Assembly: GCF_000346465.2 (NCBI RefSeq)
Contig: NC_034009.1
Location: 20,814,100-20,878,099 of the forward strand
Direction of reading: 5' to 3'
From: Prunus persica
Lineage: Eukaryota; Streptophyta; Magnoliopsida; Rosales; Rosaceae
DNA length: 64,000 nucleotides
Shown here: piece by piece, positions 43,868-54,506 of the stretch
How positions within the stretch are numbered: position 1 is the stretch's first letter
Layout: every line of letters begins with the position of its first letter
Program-made: the position numbers and the translations under genes
Notes under the pieces: model-generated
What the model saw: the letters and a program-made list of their open reading frames with translations, nothing else
What the model was told of the DNA's origin: nothing
Database searches by the model: none

Positions 43868-44489
43868 TGTTTGTGCAAATAATCTCGCGAGAGAATATTC
43901 GCTTCTAGATCCATTGTTGTTTGATCTTCCTTCTCTCTCCTCCTTGATTCTTGAAAAAAGACCGGAGTAATTCGATTAATAGATTCCCCTTTCTTCTTGG
44001 TCGTCTCTTTCTTCCTGCAAAACACATCGGAATAAGAGCACCACTCCCAGGGGATGTTGGCCAAAGGCCCTCCAATACCTAAGCTAGTTCAATTGATTCA
44101 TAGAGAAAAAATAGCTAAAAAGGGTACAGAGATGTATGTATGGTGTGAACCGGACGGGCGGAGCCATGTGTGGTGGTCGTAGGCTTATGTAAGGGAGAGA
44201 GAGAGGAGGCGGCAAGGAGGGGATTTCTGCAGTATTTTTGTGAGCTTAGAATGGCTTACCTCATGCCTTGCATAGCCTCGTATTTATAGACCCTCGTAGG
44301 GTTAGGGTTTGGAGAAAAATAATCCTTGTTGGGAAATGAATTATTTTTCTGATTTTAGGAGATTTAAATCAATTAGGGATTTAATGAGAATTAAATCCCT
44401 AATTCAAGGGAAGAATCCCCAAATCTCAAATAATCCCCAAATAGAAGGAAATATTTGACCTAGGGTTTTGTTAAAATTCGGTTCCCACA
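43868..44489 (-). mobile_element. Solo LTR of the first Tat family, 622 bp, TSD ATTAT
   Basis: On the minus strand it runs TGTGGGAACCG to GCACAAACA. ATTAT flanks it on both sides (43863-43867, 44490-44494), and Athila integrase coding resumes across it. A TATA box (TATAAATA, minus strand, near 44281-44288) is present. It shares blocks with the 3' LTR at 28223-28874. Formed by recombination between the two LTRs of a former full element. Confidence 0.95.
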
Positions 44490-44701
44490 ATTATGTCGAC
44501 AAGGAACAGCCTCTACCCATTTGAAAACATAACAATACTGACCAAGATATAAAGATATCCAAAGGAAACAAGAAATGGACTCATAAAATCAATGTTCTGA
44601 CAATCAAATAATTCAATTACCAATTGGGTTCAAAGACATCATGTTTCTACGGATAATTGCCCAGAACTTTTGACAACGATCACAAGTTCGACAAAAAGAA
44701 T

Positions 44702-44876
44702 GGGTACTGATTTTACCACTCCTTTTTTTTTATCCACTTACACTCTATTTTTAAAAAATTGTATGTTCTCACTCCTCTTTTGTTCACTTACACTCCCTTT
44801 TATCTTATAGTAAAAAGTATTAAAAAATAAAAAAGGAGTGCAGGTGGATAGAAGAGGAGTGGGAAAATCACCACCC
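44702..44876. mobile_element. 175-bp MITE in Athila integrase
   Basis: Terminal inverted repeats of 21 bp (GGGTACTGATTTTACCACTCC and the inverse of GGAGTGGGAAAATCACCACCC), with internal GGAGTG/CACTCC words. It splits the integrase frame between NFF and the Cys-rich block. Flanks are T-rich (ATTCTTTT versus ATTTTTTT on the minus strand), a plausible but imperfect 8-bp TSD. Confidence 0.8.
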
Positions 44877-45098
44877 AAAAAAATTAGTGTCTTTAAAAAG
44901 CATAGGCCAATAAAATCTACACTGCAAAATTTTTGCATTGGTTTTCTTTACAGAAAAATGACCACCACATGCTTAACTATGACAAAAATAAATTACAGCA
45001 TGGATTTCATTATCAGACACACATCTCCTAATGATTTGATCAGGGCAATATTTAAACAGATAGGAGTCAGTCATCCCAAAAGAAATTTCGAACCTCAG

Positions 45099-46993
45099 TT
45101 AGAAATTTTCTCTTGTCTTGAGCAGTCCAAAATTAACAATGTTAGCAAACCAAGGAAATTCCAAAATAGCAAATAATTGCTCATGTGGAAAAGAATCATT
45201 AATTGGCAATGTTTCAATGGAATCCTCAAAACTCAATCTGGCCAAATGATCAGCCACTACATTTTCTACTCCCTTTTTGTCTTTGATTGTGATGTCAAAT
45301 TCTTGAAGTAGTAGGATCCAGCTTAGGGATTGCAACAAGTCATGTAGGGGCCGAGTATGACAATACCATCCCCGTCCCCACTTTTCATCTGCGTCCCCAT
45401 CCCCGAACCCATCCCCGTTTAATAAGTTTCGAGGAAACCACGTCCCTATCCCCACGGGGGACTATCCCCCATACCCACCCCGAATTCCCTAATTTTTTTG
45501 CATAAAAAATATTTATCATACATTGTAACATTAAGTTTCATTTTAAATTATCATTCAACACATCCAAATTAACTATAATGTTCAACTCAACTATTCAAAA
45601 TCACATCAATATGAAATTCTAGAGAAGACTAGGAAGGATTAGGAGAGGGAGGTTAACTTAGGGTTAAACATAAATATTATAATTATATTTTTAAATATAA
45701 ACATATATATTTTTAGGTCGGGTTCGGGGATGGAGATGCCAATACCATCCCCTTCCAATACACGTCGGGGATCCCCATACACAATACCCGTTTGGCCCCG
45801 AAATCTCCCCCCGTTAAGGTTGGGGACTCGACGGGAACTTGCCCCACTAGGATTTTTGCCATCCCTAATCCATCTAATCAGCCGAGCTTTAGCATTTTTT
45901 TTTCCAAGAAGGTATTTTAAAGCTGCATGGTCAGTGAAAATAACAATAGGTGATCCAACTATATTAGCACGAAACTTATCCAAAGCAAATACCACAATAA
46001 GCAGGTTTTTTTTTTTTATAGTTGTAGAATAATTCATCTGAGCATTGTTCAAGGTGCTGCTTGCATAATGGATGACATGTGGCTTCTTATCTTTTCTTTG
46101 CCCTAAAAAAGCCCCAACTGCATAATCACTTGCATCACACATAATTTCAAAAGATAAAGTCCAATCAAGTGGTTGCATAATTGGAGCAGATGTGAGCATT
46201 TCAATTAATTTCTTAATAGCCTTTTGACATGAATCAGATGACTCAAATTTACTATCTTTTAATAGGAGATTACACAAGGGTCTAGATATTGCACTAAAAT
46301 TATGAATAAATCTCCTATAAAAACCAGCGTGACCTAAAAATGATCTGACATCTTTAACAGTTTTTGGAACTGGAAGTTTTGAAATGAATTCAATTTTAGC
46401 TTCATCCACTTCAATTCCTTTAGAAGAAACAATATGACCAAGAACAATTCCAGAAGAAACCATAAAATGACATTTCTCCCAATTTAAAACACAATTTGTC
46501 TCCTGGCATCAAACCAATACTTTTTCCAAATTACTCAAGCAATTATCAAAAGAATCATCAAAAACATTCTAAGAAAAGCATTCTACGAAAAGCACAAGTA
46601 CCAAAAGGACATGTAAAAGTAGTTTTTTCTTGATCTTCAATGGAAATTTCAATTTGATAATAACCTGAGTGTCCATCTAAGAAGCAATAAAATTCATGAC
46701 CGGCTACCCGTTCTAAGATTTGATCGATAAAAGGTAAAGGGAAATGGTCTTTTCTAGTTGCAGAATTCAGCTTTCTATAATCAATGCAAATGCGCCAACC
46801 TGAAACAACTCTAGTACGTATCATTTCATTTGCATCATTTTCAACCACAGTTATGCCAGATTTCTTAGGTACAACTTGAGTAGGACTTACCCATTTACCA
46901 TCAGAGATGGAATAAATAATACATGCATCTATTAATTTCAACACCTCAGTTTTAACATCGTTCATGATTGGGTTTAACCTACGTTGTGCCCCC
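45099..46993 (-). pseudogene. Athila-type reverse transcriptase-RNase H
   Basis: 46993-46570 contains VSPTQVVPKKSGITVV, SGWRICIDYRKLNSATRKDH, FPLPFIDQILERVAGHEFYC, FLDGHSGYYQIEI (first Asp) and CAFRRM. About 40 codons, including the catalytic FMDD, are then missing. DDSFDNCLSNLEKVLV-stop and the 46463 frame follow with GIVLGHIVSSKGIEVDEAKI, GHAGFYRRFIHNFSAISRPL and RNase H (FEIMCDASDYAVGAFL; MNYSTTIKKK; VIFTDHAALKYLL). An hAT MITE interrupts at RWI, and LLLQEFDITIKDKKGVENVV, ADHLARL resumes at 45323. The wording is typical of the Athila lineage. Confidence 0.92.
45324..45867. mobile_element. hAT-type MITE, 544 bp, in Athila RNase H
   Basis: The ends are TAGGGATTGCAA and the inverse TTGCCATCCCTA, the common TAGGGATGGCAA-type hAT terminus. 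The flanking 8-mers are ATCCAGCT (45316-45323) and ATCCATCT (45868-45875), an 8-bp TSD with one mismatch. Removing the element restores WILLLQEFD. The interior is rich in CCCCGTCCCC/GGGGATGG words near both ends, as is usual in this MITE group. Confidence 0.92.
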
Positions 46994-46998
46994 CTAGA

Positions 46999-47352
46999 TG
47001 TTATCATTCTGAGTTTATCTCTTTCTCAGATTAGGAAGAGGTACTCTTCTAGAGCTTTTAGCTAGAGAGAATGAATAGCAGAATATGAAAAATGCACTGG
47101 TGTATTGATTTCTGCAAAACTGCAGCTTACATAGTGTGACTGCTAGGAGAGAAATATGATTCTCTTCTAACAGAATTACAGCTGTCATCCTATTAGATTC
47201 TTACACCTGTCATAGCAAATCTAAGCTAGAGAATCCACCTAGACTATGATCTAATGGCTCTCCTTACATCATTTAAATAAGCTGACCAAAAACAGAACAA
47301 ATGGAGAATAGCTTCAGCTATAAGAAATCTGCTGCAGGATTATATTTCAACA
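46999..47352 (-). repeat. 3' LTR of the copia element
   Basis: On the minus strand it runs TGTTGAAATATAATCC to ...GAATGATAACA. The polyprotein stop codon (47340-47342) lies 10 bp inside this LTR, so coding overlaps the polypurine tract and the LTR start. Confidence 0.97.
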
Positions 47353-50300
47353 CTCCCTTCTAATCCTTTAGCTGATTTCACACCAAGCAAGCTCCTCAGC
47401 CTCACAAACCGATCCTTAGGTAGAGCTTTAGTCAAGATGTCTGCTATCTGATCTTCTGTTTTCCAGTATATCAGTTCAATTTCTTTTGCTTGAATGGCTT
47501 CTCTGATAAAATGAAATTTCCTACTGATGTGTCTTGTCTTTTGGTGATGGACTGGATTCCTTGCCATTGTAATTGCTGAGGTGTTATCACATAGAATCTG
47601 AGTCCCTTCTATCTGTTCTTCACCAAAATCTTCAAGCACAAATCTCAGCCACTTAGCTTGTGAAGTTGCTTCTACAGCACTCACATATTCAGCTTCGACT
47701 GTAGATAGAGCAACTGTGTTTTGCTTGATGGAAGCCCAAGAGAACATGCCTGAGCCTAGTGTGAAGGCATATCCTGAGGTGCTCCTCATATCATCTTCAC
47801 TCCCAGCCCAGTCACTGTCACAGTACCCCATTAGAGTAGCTGTCTTCCCTTTTGCAAACTCAATTCCAAAATCCAATGTGCCTTGAATGTATCTCAGCAC
47901 CCTTTTAACAGTTCCCATGTGTTTCTTTGAGGGATTGTGCATAAATCTAGCAAGCAAGCTAGATGCAAACATGACATCTGGTCTTGTGGCAGTCAGATAA
48001 AGGAGACTTCCTACAATCTGTCTGAATTCACTTTCATCTGCTGCTTCACTCCCATCTTCTCTACACAATTTCTCATTCACCACTAATGGAATTGCCACTG
48101 ACTTGCAATCTCTCATTCCAAACTTCTCAAGAATTTTCATGGCATATTTCTTTTGATGAATGAAAATATGCTTGTCAGTTTGTTCCACTCCCATGCCAAG
48201 AAAATGATGCAACAGACCCAAGTCTGTCATCTCATAGTGTTGCATCATATCTTGTTTAAATTCTTCAAGCATTTTAGGACAGCTTCCAGTATATATAATG
48301 TCATCTACATAGAGGGAGACAATGATAATACTTGAGGTGTCACTAGTTTTGATATAGAGAGTAGCTTCACTTAAGCTTTTCTTGAAACCTGCAGTGTTGA
48401 AATAGGCATCTATTTCATCATACCAGGCCCTTGGGGCTTGCTTCAGTCCATATAGAGCCTTGTTCAACCTGAACACCTTGGTTTCCTTGCTCTCTTGAAC
48501 ATATCCTTGAGGTTGTTCAACATAAACTTCCTCCTTTAGAATGCCATTGAGAAAGGCAGACTTCACATCCAATTGAAATAGGCTCCATTCCTTTTATGCT
48601 GCAAGAGCTATCAAAGTTCTGATGGTGTCAAGTCTTGCCACAGGGGCAAATGTCTCATTATAGTCGATTCCAGGCTTCTGTGAATAGCCTTTAGCCACAA
48701 GCCTAGCTTTATTCTTCTGCACAGTACCATCTAGGTTCAGTTTGACCTTGTAGACCCACTTAACACCTATTACTGGTTTGTTAGATGGCCTGTCAACTAA
48801 TTTCCAAGTATTGTTCTTCTCAATCATCTCCAGTTCAGCCTCCATTGCACATCTCCATGATTCATCCAAATCTGCTTCTTCAAAGCTGTCAGGTTCTACA
48901 ATGCACATGTTGCATTGTGCCATGATGTCATTAATACTCCTCCACTTGTGAGGTGTATGATCAAGCCTTTGAGTCTCATCAAACATTTCTTCCCCTTGAG
49001 GTGCAATTTCTTCTTCCATCTGCATTTGAGTATCCAAGAACTGAGATTGTTCATCTAATACCCTCTGTTCAGTTTCTGCAGTACCTTGATTTCCATCTGG
49101 CATAGGTATTCCCACATCTGCATTGCTAGGATTCTCCCATTTCCATGAGGCTTCTTCATCAAAATAGACATTTCTAGACAAGATAATCTTTCTTGTCTTA
49201 GGGTCATACAGTCTATAGCCCTTTTCACACAATCCATAGCCCACAAAAATGCATTTGTGACTGTTTTCTTCCAACTTGTGTCTCAAAACAGAAGGAATAA
49301 GCACATGACATAGGCATCCAAACACTTTCAAGTGTGCAATACCTGGCTTTCTTCCTGTGTAGGCCTCAAATGGTGTCATTTTCTCAAGAGACTTAGAAGG
49401 ACACCTATTGAGAAGGTAGACTGCTGTATGAACAGCTTCTGCCCAAAACTCATAAGGAAGACTCTTTTCATGTAGCATAGACTTTGCCATCTAAATCACT
49501 GTCCTGTTCTTCCTCTCAGCAACTCCATTTTGCTGAGGAGAATATGCCACAGTCAGCTGTCTTTGTATTCCAGCCTCACTGCAGTATGCAAGGAATTCAT
49601 TTGACATGAATTCTCCACCTCTATCACTTCTAAGTGATTTCACTTTGTGTCCACTCTGCAATTCTGTCATTGCTTTGAACTTCTTGAAACATTCAAAAGC
49701 ATTGTATTTATTTCTGAGAAAATAAACCCAAGCCATCCTTGTATAGTCATCAATGAATAGCAGAAAGTATCTATTCTCTGACATTGATGCAATCTGCATT
49801 GGACCACAGATGTCAGTGGGAACTAATTCAAGTGGAGACTGAGCTCTCCAAGTAGATTCTGCAGGAAATGAGTCTCTATGCTGCTTTCCCAGCTTGCAGC
49901 CTTCACAAACTGCTAAGTCCTTCTCCAGACTAGGCAGTCCATGAACCATGTCTTGATTTGCTAGCATCTTGATGCTTTGATCATTAAGATGACCCAGCCT
50001 TTTATGCCAAGTCTGCAAACTGTGAGTCACACTTGCTCTCAGCACCAACTGAGTAGCAGGTACCATTGTGAGAGAGAAACACCTATTGCTTGTCATTTGA
50101 ACCTTAGCTATAGGATTTTGCAGTGACCAATCATCAAAAATTGTCACCATTCCCTTTCCAAATACTAAACAATACCCATGTTCCATCATCTGACCAACAC
50201 TTAGCAAGTTCTCTTCTAAACCAGGCACCAACATCACCTCTTGAATGTGTTTTCTGCCTGTTTTGGTTTCTATCACAAGAGTACCTTTTCCTGCGACTTG

Positions 50301-50927
50301 AACTGTCTCTCCAGTCCCCATTTTCACCTTGGAAGTTACATCCCTTCGAATGTCTATCAGTAGCCTTTCATCTCCAGTCATATGGTTGCTACAGCCACTG
50401 TCCACATACCAAGAGTTACTCAATTTCACATCTGTCACAGCATTGCATGCATAAAACAGTGTTCCAGTTTCTTCAACCTGATTGGCATAGTTCACCTTCT
50501 GCACAGATTGATTGTCATGGCAATTTCTAACCATGTGACCAAACTTTCCACATCCTCTGCATTTTGGTTTTCCTTCAAACCAACACTTGCCATAGTGCAG
50601 TTTTTCACAGTGCTTGCAGGGTGTTTTAGTTCCATCATTTGATGCATTTGGTTTGGGATTTGAATTGGACTTGTTATTCCAATTCTTCCCATTTTCCTTC
50701 CAGTTCTTCTGAGACTTGTTACCTCCAGAAGAACTTCCATTCTTAGAGCTTTTACTCTCAATGTTCAGACTAGTGAAAGCCTTTTCTGTGGAATTTTCAT
50801 TGTGCCTATCTAATCTGAGCTCAAAGTTCTTGAGAGATGCAACCACTTCTTGAATTTCAAGAGTGTCAAGATCCTTTGAATGCTCAATCACAGAACATAT
50901 AGAATCATAAGATCTAGGCAGCTAATA
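47340..50927 (-). pseudogene. Copia polyprotein: gag knuckle, protease, integrase, RT, RNase H
   Basis: One frame runs from about 50921 to the stop at 47340, broken only by TAG at 49491-49493 (in GVAERKNRTVI-stop-MAKSML) and TAA near 48591 (LAA-stop-KEW). Domains in order: CRGCGKFGHMVRNC zinc knuckle; protease WYVDSGCSNHMTG; integrase with H/C finger (HKRLGHLN, CEGCKLGKQ), TDICGP, RSDRGGE and NGVAERKN (D, D, E all present); RT with [20 protein letters not shown] and SLYVDDIIYTG; RNase H with YCDSDWAGSEDD, STVEAEYVS and CDNTSA. All catalytic residues are intact. Each stop looks like a single substitution (GAG to TAG, CAA to TAA). Confidence 0.97.
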
Positions 50928-51448
50928 AGCAATTTCTGCACAACTCTTTCTCTAGGTAACTCTTCACCATAATTCTTCATTTGATTAATCAGATCAAACA
51001 GTTTAGCAGCATAAACAGAAAATGATTCACTATCCTTCATACGAGTGTATTCAAACTCTCTACGTAAGCCTTGTAGTTTCACACTTCTTACCTGTTTATC
51101 ACCTCTAAACTCCTGCTTCAGGATATCCCATGCACCTTTTGAGGTTTCTTCATTCACTATTCTGGGAAAAATTTGGTCTGAGACTGCACCTTGGATCAAT
51201 CCAAGTGCACGAGCATCTTTCATCAAAGTCTCAGCCGTTACAGACTTCTCCTCTTCAGCAGCTTTAGATCCTTCTTCCTTTCCTTTTTCCTTCGTTGGAT
51301 CTGAAGCATCAAATCCATTTTCAACCAAATCCCACAGTCCATGAGATTTCAGAATGGTCTTTAATCGAATGCTCCAAAACTCATAGTTTTCTCCACTGAA
51401 CACTGGTGTACGAAGCTCAAAGGAGCTTGATCCTGCCATGTTAGACAT
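50888..51448 (-). pseudogene. Copia gag N-terminal region
   Basis: ATG at 51448 (MSNMAGSSSFELRTPVFSGE) begins a typical copia gag: NYEFWSIRLKTILKSHGLWD, AWDILKQEFRGDKQVRSVKL, LRREFEYTRMKDSESFSVYA. After KLLIS the frame shifts: one missing base near 50924 separates it from PRSYDSICSVIEHSKD, which leads into the main polyprotein frame. Gag coats the RNA and forms virus-like particles. The single-base loss means no full-length product. Confidence 0.93.
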
Positions 51449-51568
51449 CAGACGCAGCTAGACAGGCTTCGTAAGGTATTGAATGAGCTCAACGTCAGCT
51501 CAGCCAAGCACCAGCTCCTTCCTCACAGATTCACGCCCAATAAACAATCAAACCTGGCTCTGAGGCCA

Positions 51569-51922
51569 TGTTATCATTCTGAGTTTATCTCTTTCTCAGA
51601 TTAGGAAGAGTTACTCTTCTAGAGCTTTTAGATAGAGAGAATGAATAGGAGAATATGAAAAATGCACTGTTGTATTGATTTCTGCAAAACTGCAGCTTAC
51701 ATAGTGTGACTGCTAGGAGAGAAATATGATTCTCTTCTAACAGAATTACAGCTGTCATCCTATTAGATTCTTACACCTGTCATAGCAAATCTAAGCTAGA
51801 GAATCCACCTAGACTATGATCTAATGGCTCTCCTTACATCATTTAAATAAGCTGACCAAAAACAGAACAAATGGAGAATAGCTTCAGCTCTAAGAAATCT
51901 GCTGCAGGATTATATTTCAACA
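51569..51922 (-). repeat. 5' LTR of the copia element
   Basis: 354 bp with about five mismatches to the 3' LTR. It is the promoter-bearing copy for the minus-strand polyprotein. Confidence 0.97.
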
Positions 51923-51927
51923 CTAGA

Positions 51928-53300
51928 TGACTTGGCTTCATCCTCTAAAAAAAATTTATGAGTACAAACAAGTTGACTAATTCCCTTAATGTCAACAAGA
52001 GTCTAACCAATGGAAAATCTATGATAATTCAATACATTAAGTAACTTACCTTCTTGCAAAGAGTCAAGTTCAGATGATATTACCACTGGAAAAGTGTTGT
52101 TAGACCCCAAGAATGCATGTTTAAGTCCCGTGGGTAAAGGCTTCAATTATGGCTTAAGAACTTCCACATTTCATGGCAATGTCTTTTCCTTTCGAGGTGG
52201 AAGCTTCTCAAACCTTGGCGTCCATTTATCAATCTACAAGGAATTAAACAATGAATTCAGATAAGCAATTTCTGGATCCTCAAGTAATTCAGATTCATTA
52301 GAATTCAATAAAAGAGCCTCCAAAGGTTCAGAAATACCACACAAGAGCTTCAATCAAGTTCACCACTGCACATTCATCAGCTTGATAAGGTCTCCTGAAA
52401 ACATTAAAAAACGTTAATTTTCAATGTCATGTTGGCAAAAATAAGTTTCATTACTCCACTCCTACAACTGGTGTGTGCGTCAAATGTAGCAAGGAAGGGA
52501 CGTCCTAAAATGATAGGAATTTCATTTTCAGAATGAAAAACAGGTTATGTATCCAAAATAACAAAGTCAACAGGGTAGTAAAATTTGTCCACTTGGACCA
52601 ATACATCCTCAATTACCCCTCTCAGCATTCGTACAGAACGATCAGCAAGTTGTAACTTCATTGTTGTGGGCTTCAATTCACCAAGACCTCTGCAAATATA
52701 CTGAATAGGGCAATAAATTTACACTAGCCCCCAAATCAAGCAAAGCACAATTGATGTAATTTTTTCCAATTACACATGAAAGAGTGGGACTTCCTTGATC
52801 TTTGTATTTAGGAAGGACCTTATGTTGCAACAATGAACTCACATGTTCAGTCAAAAATGCAGTTTTCTTCACTTGATGCTTTCTTTTAAATGTGCACAGA
52901 TCTTTTAAAAATTTAGCATAAGAAAGGATCTGTTTAATAGCATCTGATAGAGGAATATTAACTTTGAGTTCTTTAAAGACATCCAAAATTTCAGAATTTT
53001 GATTCAATTTCTTTAAAGGATTTAAAGCTTGGGGAAAAGGAGCAGGAAAATGATATTCATTTGATTGACTCAATTTGGACTTGTTTAGTTCATCATTATT
53101 CTTAGATTCTTCAACTTCCTTTGGTGAAGGTGTGTTGTCAATTATTTTACCACTTCTAAGAGTAATGACAGACTAAGCATGTTCAATTGAGGTTTCACAT
53201 GAATTAACATTCTTTATTTTATTCAACCAATTGAACAAACAAGGTATCATACCTTTGACTTTGCTTCTGTTGTTCTTGCATAAATGCTTGAAGAGTATCG
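51928..53300 (-). pseudogene. Athila gag C-terminus, protease and RT N-terminus, degraded
   Basis: 53073-52678 reads SYAKFLKDLCTFKRKHQVKK, FLTEHVSSLLQHKVLPKYKD, PTLSCVIGKNYINCALLDLG and ASVNLLPYSVYLQ. The last is the Athila protease active site (DLGASVN). Below 52678 frames are broken, but protease-type and pre-RT sequence continues to the copia insertion. Athila proteases use D-x-GAS, so the visible site could be catalytic in sequence terms. The context is dead. Confidence 0.8.
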
Positions 53301-53301
53301 C

Positions 53302-54483
53302 TCAAAGAAGGTCTAGCATTAAAGGCATTAGTTGCAGGAAACTGATGATGAAAGAATTTCTATCACTTACTTGAGGTTGTGAATCATTGCTCCAACGAAA
53401 GTTTTGATGATTCCTTGTTGCTGGATTGTAAATGTTGAAAAAAGGAGAATATTGTTGTTTGAAGTTTCCACCAGCAGCACAATGCTCCTCATAAGCTCCT
53501 TTCATTTTTTGAAAAATTGGACAATTTTTAACAATATTACCAATCTCATAACAAGAATCACATACTTGATTGACATCAGCTAGATAAACAGGTTGAGGCA
53601 AATTTGATTTTTCCATTTTCAAAGCAGCTATCTCTTTAGTAAAAACCTCAAATTTTAATTTCCAATCATCTTCTTCTTTTAATTGATAAATTCCTTTATT
53701 AGTAGAAGATGTGGCAATTCTTGACCGATCAGTGGTCTCAACTGGACTGGGCACAGTCCATTGATGAGCTTTTTCAGCAATTTCATCCAAAAATTCTAAG
53801 GCATCATCAGGGTCTTTATGCATAAAATTTCCATTTCACATAGACTCAACAAATTGGCGATCACGAAGGAGAAGTCCCTCTTAGATATAACTAGCTAGAT
53901 GCCAGTTTTCAAAGCCATGGTGTGGACACAAATTCAAAAGCTCTTTAAATTTTTCCCAAGTTTGATATAAAGTTTCATTTTCGTTATGAGAGAAATTTGA
54001 GATTCTTTTCTTAAGGGCAATTGTCTTGTGATTAGGAAAATATTTTTTAGAAAATGCTTGAGTCATCTCCACCCAAGAACCTATAGACTTAGTCCTTAAG
54101 GAATATAGCCAACTTTTTGCTTTTTCTTTTAAAGAAAATGGAAAAAAATTTAACCTTATGAAATTAATCCTATCACGTTGACCATTGTAAAAGGTGCCAA
54201 TAGCTTCTTCAAATTCCCTAACATGCACGTATGGATTTTCACTTTCCATGCCTTGAAAAATAGGTAGCAATTGAATCATTCCAGTTTTAAAATCATAATT
54301 TAGCATGTTAGGTGGGAACATGGTGCATGAAGGATTTGGTGCACGAATAGGATGCCATAATGTCTCTAAAGTTGTAGATGCAACTACTTCTTCTCTTATG
54401 GGAATTTCATTATTCCCAATCTGAGAATTAGCCTCTTGTTCATTATTTACAATTTCTTCATCATTATTCACAATTTCTGCCAT
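53302..54483 (-). pseudogene. Athila gag
   Basis: ATG 54483 opens a frame with TLETLWHPIRAPNPSCTMFP, IQLLPIFQGMESENPYVHVR, EFEEAIGTFYNGQRDRINFI, RLNFFPFSLKEKAKSWLYSL, SWVEMTQAFSKKYFP and EKFKELLNLCPHHGFENW: the Athila gag core (LLPxFxGxxxENPYxHVREF). In-frame stops occur at 53881 and near 53836. The same frame then continues to 53302 with DDALEFLDEIAEKAHQW and a degenerate knuckle, CDSCYEIGNIVKNC (final His replaced). It would be the capsid and nucleocapsid precursor. Confidence 0.9.
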
Positions 54484-54506
54484 GCTTTCAAATTTGTCGA
54501 TGTTTC

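Larger units (their letters stand above)
43734..45098 (-). pseudogene. Athila-type integrase, split by two insertions
   Basis: On the minus strand, the zinc-binding part with ACGGHFSVKK and RFYWPMLFKDTNFF (about 45000-44880) is interrupted by a MITE at 44702-44876. CDRCQ-type sequence, the ELFDCxxIDFMSPF-like block (first catalytic Asp) and SFGYLYILVSI follow to 44495. A solo LTR then interrupts at 43868-44489. The frame resumes as HKTVLRFLKETIFTRFGTPR and IISDGGKHLCNRPF (second catalytic Asp) and ends at about 43734, before the Glu. The wording is that of Athila integrase. Confidence 0.85.
46999..51922 (-). mobile_element. Ty1/copia retrotransposon, nearly complete, 4,924 bp, TSD CTAGA
   Basis: LTRs of 354 bp lie at 46999-47352 and 51569-51922 and differ at about five positions (1.4%). 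CTAGA flanks the element at 46994-46998 and 51923-51927. Next to the 5' LTR (right) is a primer site reading TGGCCTCAGAGCCAGGTT (51568 downward), close to initiator-Met complementarity. Next to the 3' LTR is the purine tract AGAAGGGAG (47353-47361). The gene order gag, protease, integrase, RT, RNase H defines copia. It interrupts the Athila RT gene. Confidence 0.98.

Noticed and set aside
45730..46032. 100-codon plus-strand ORF rich in Pro/Arg
   Set aside because: It runs across an hAT MITE boundary opposite the Athila RNase H; a shadow.
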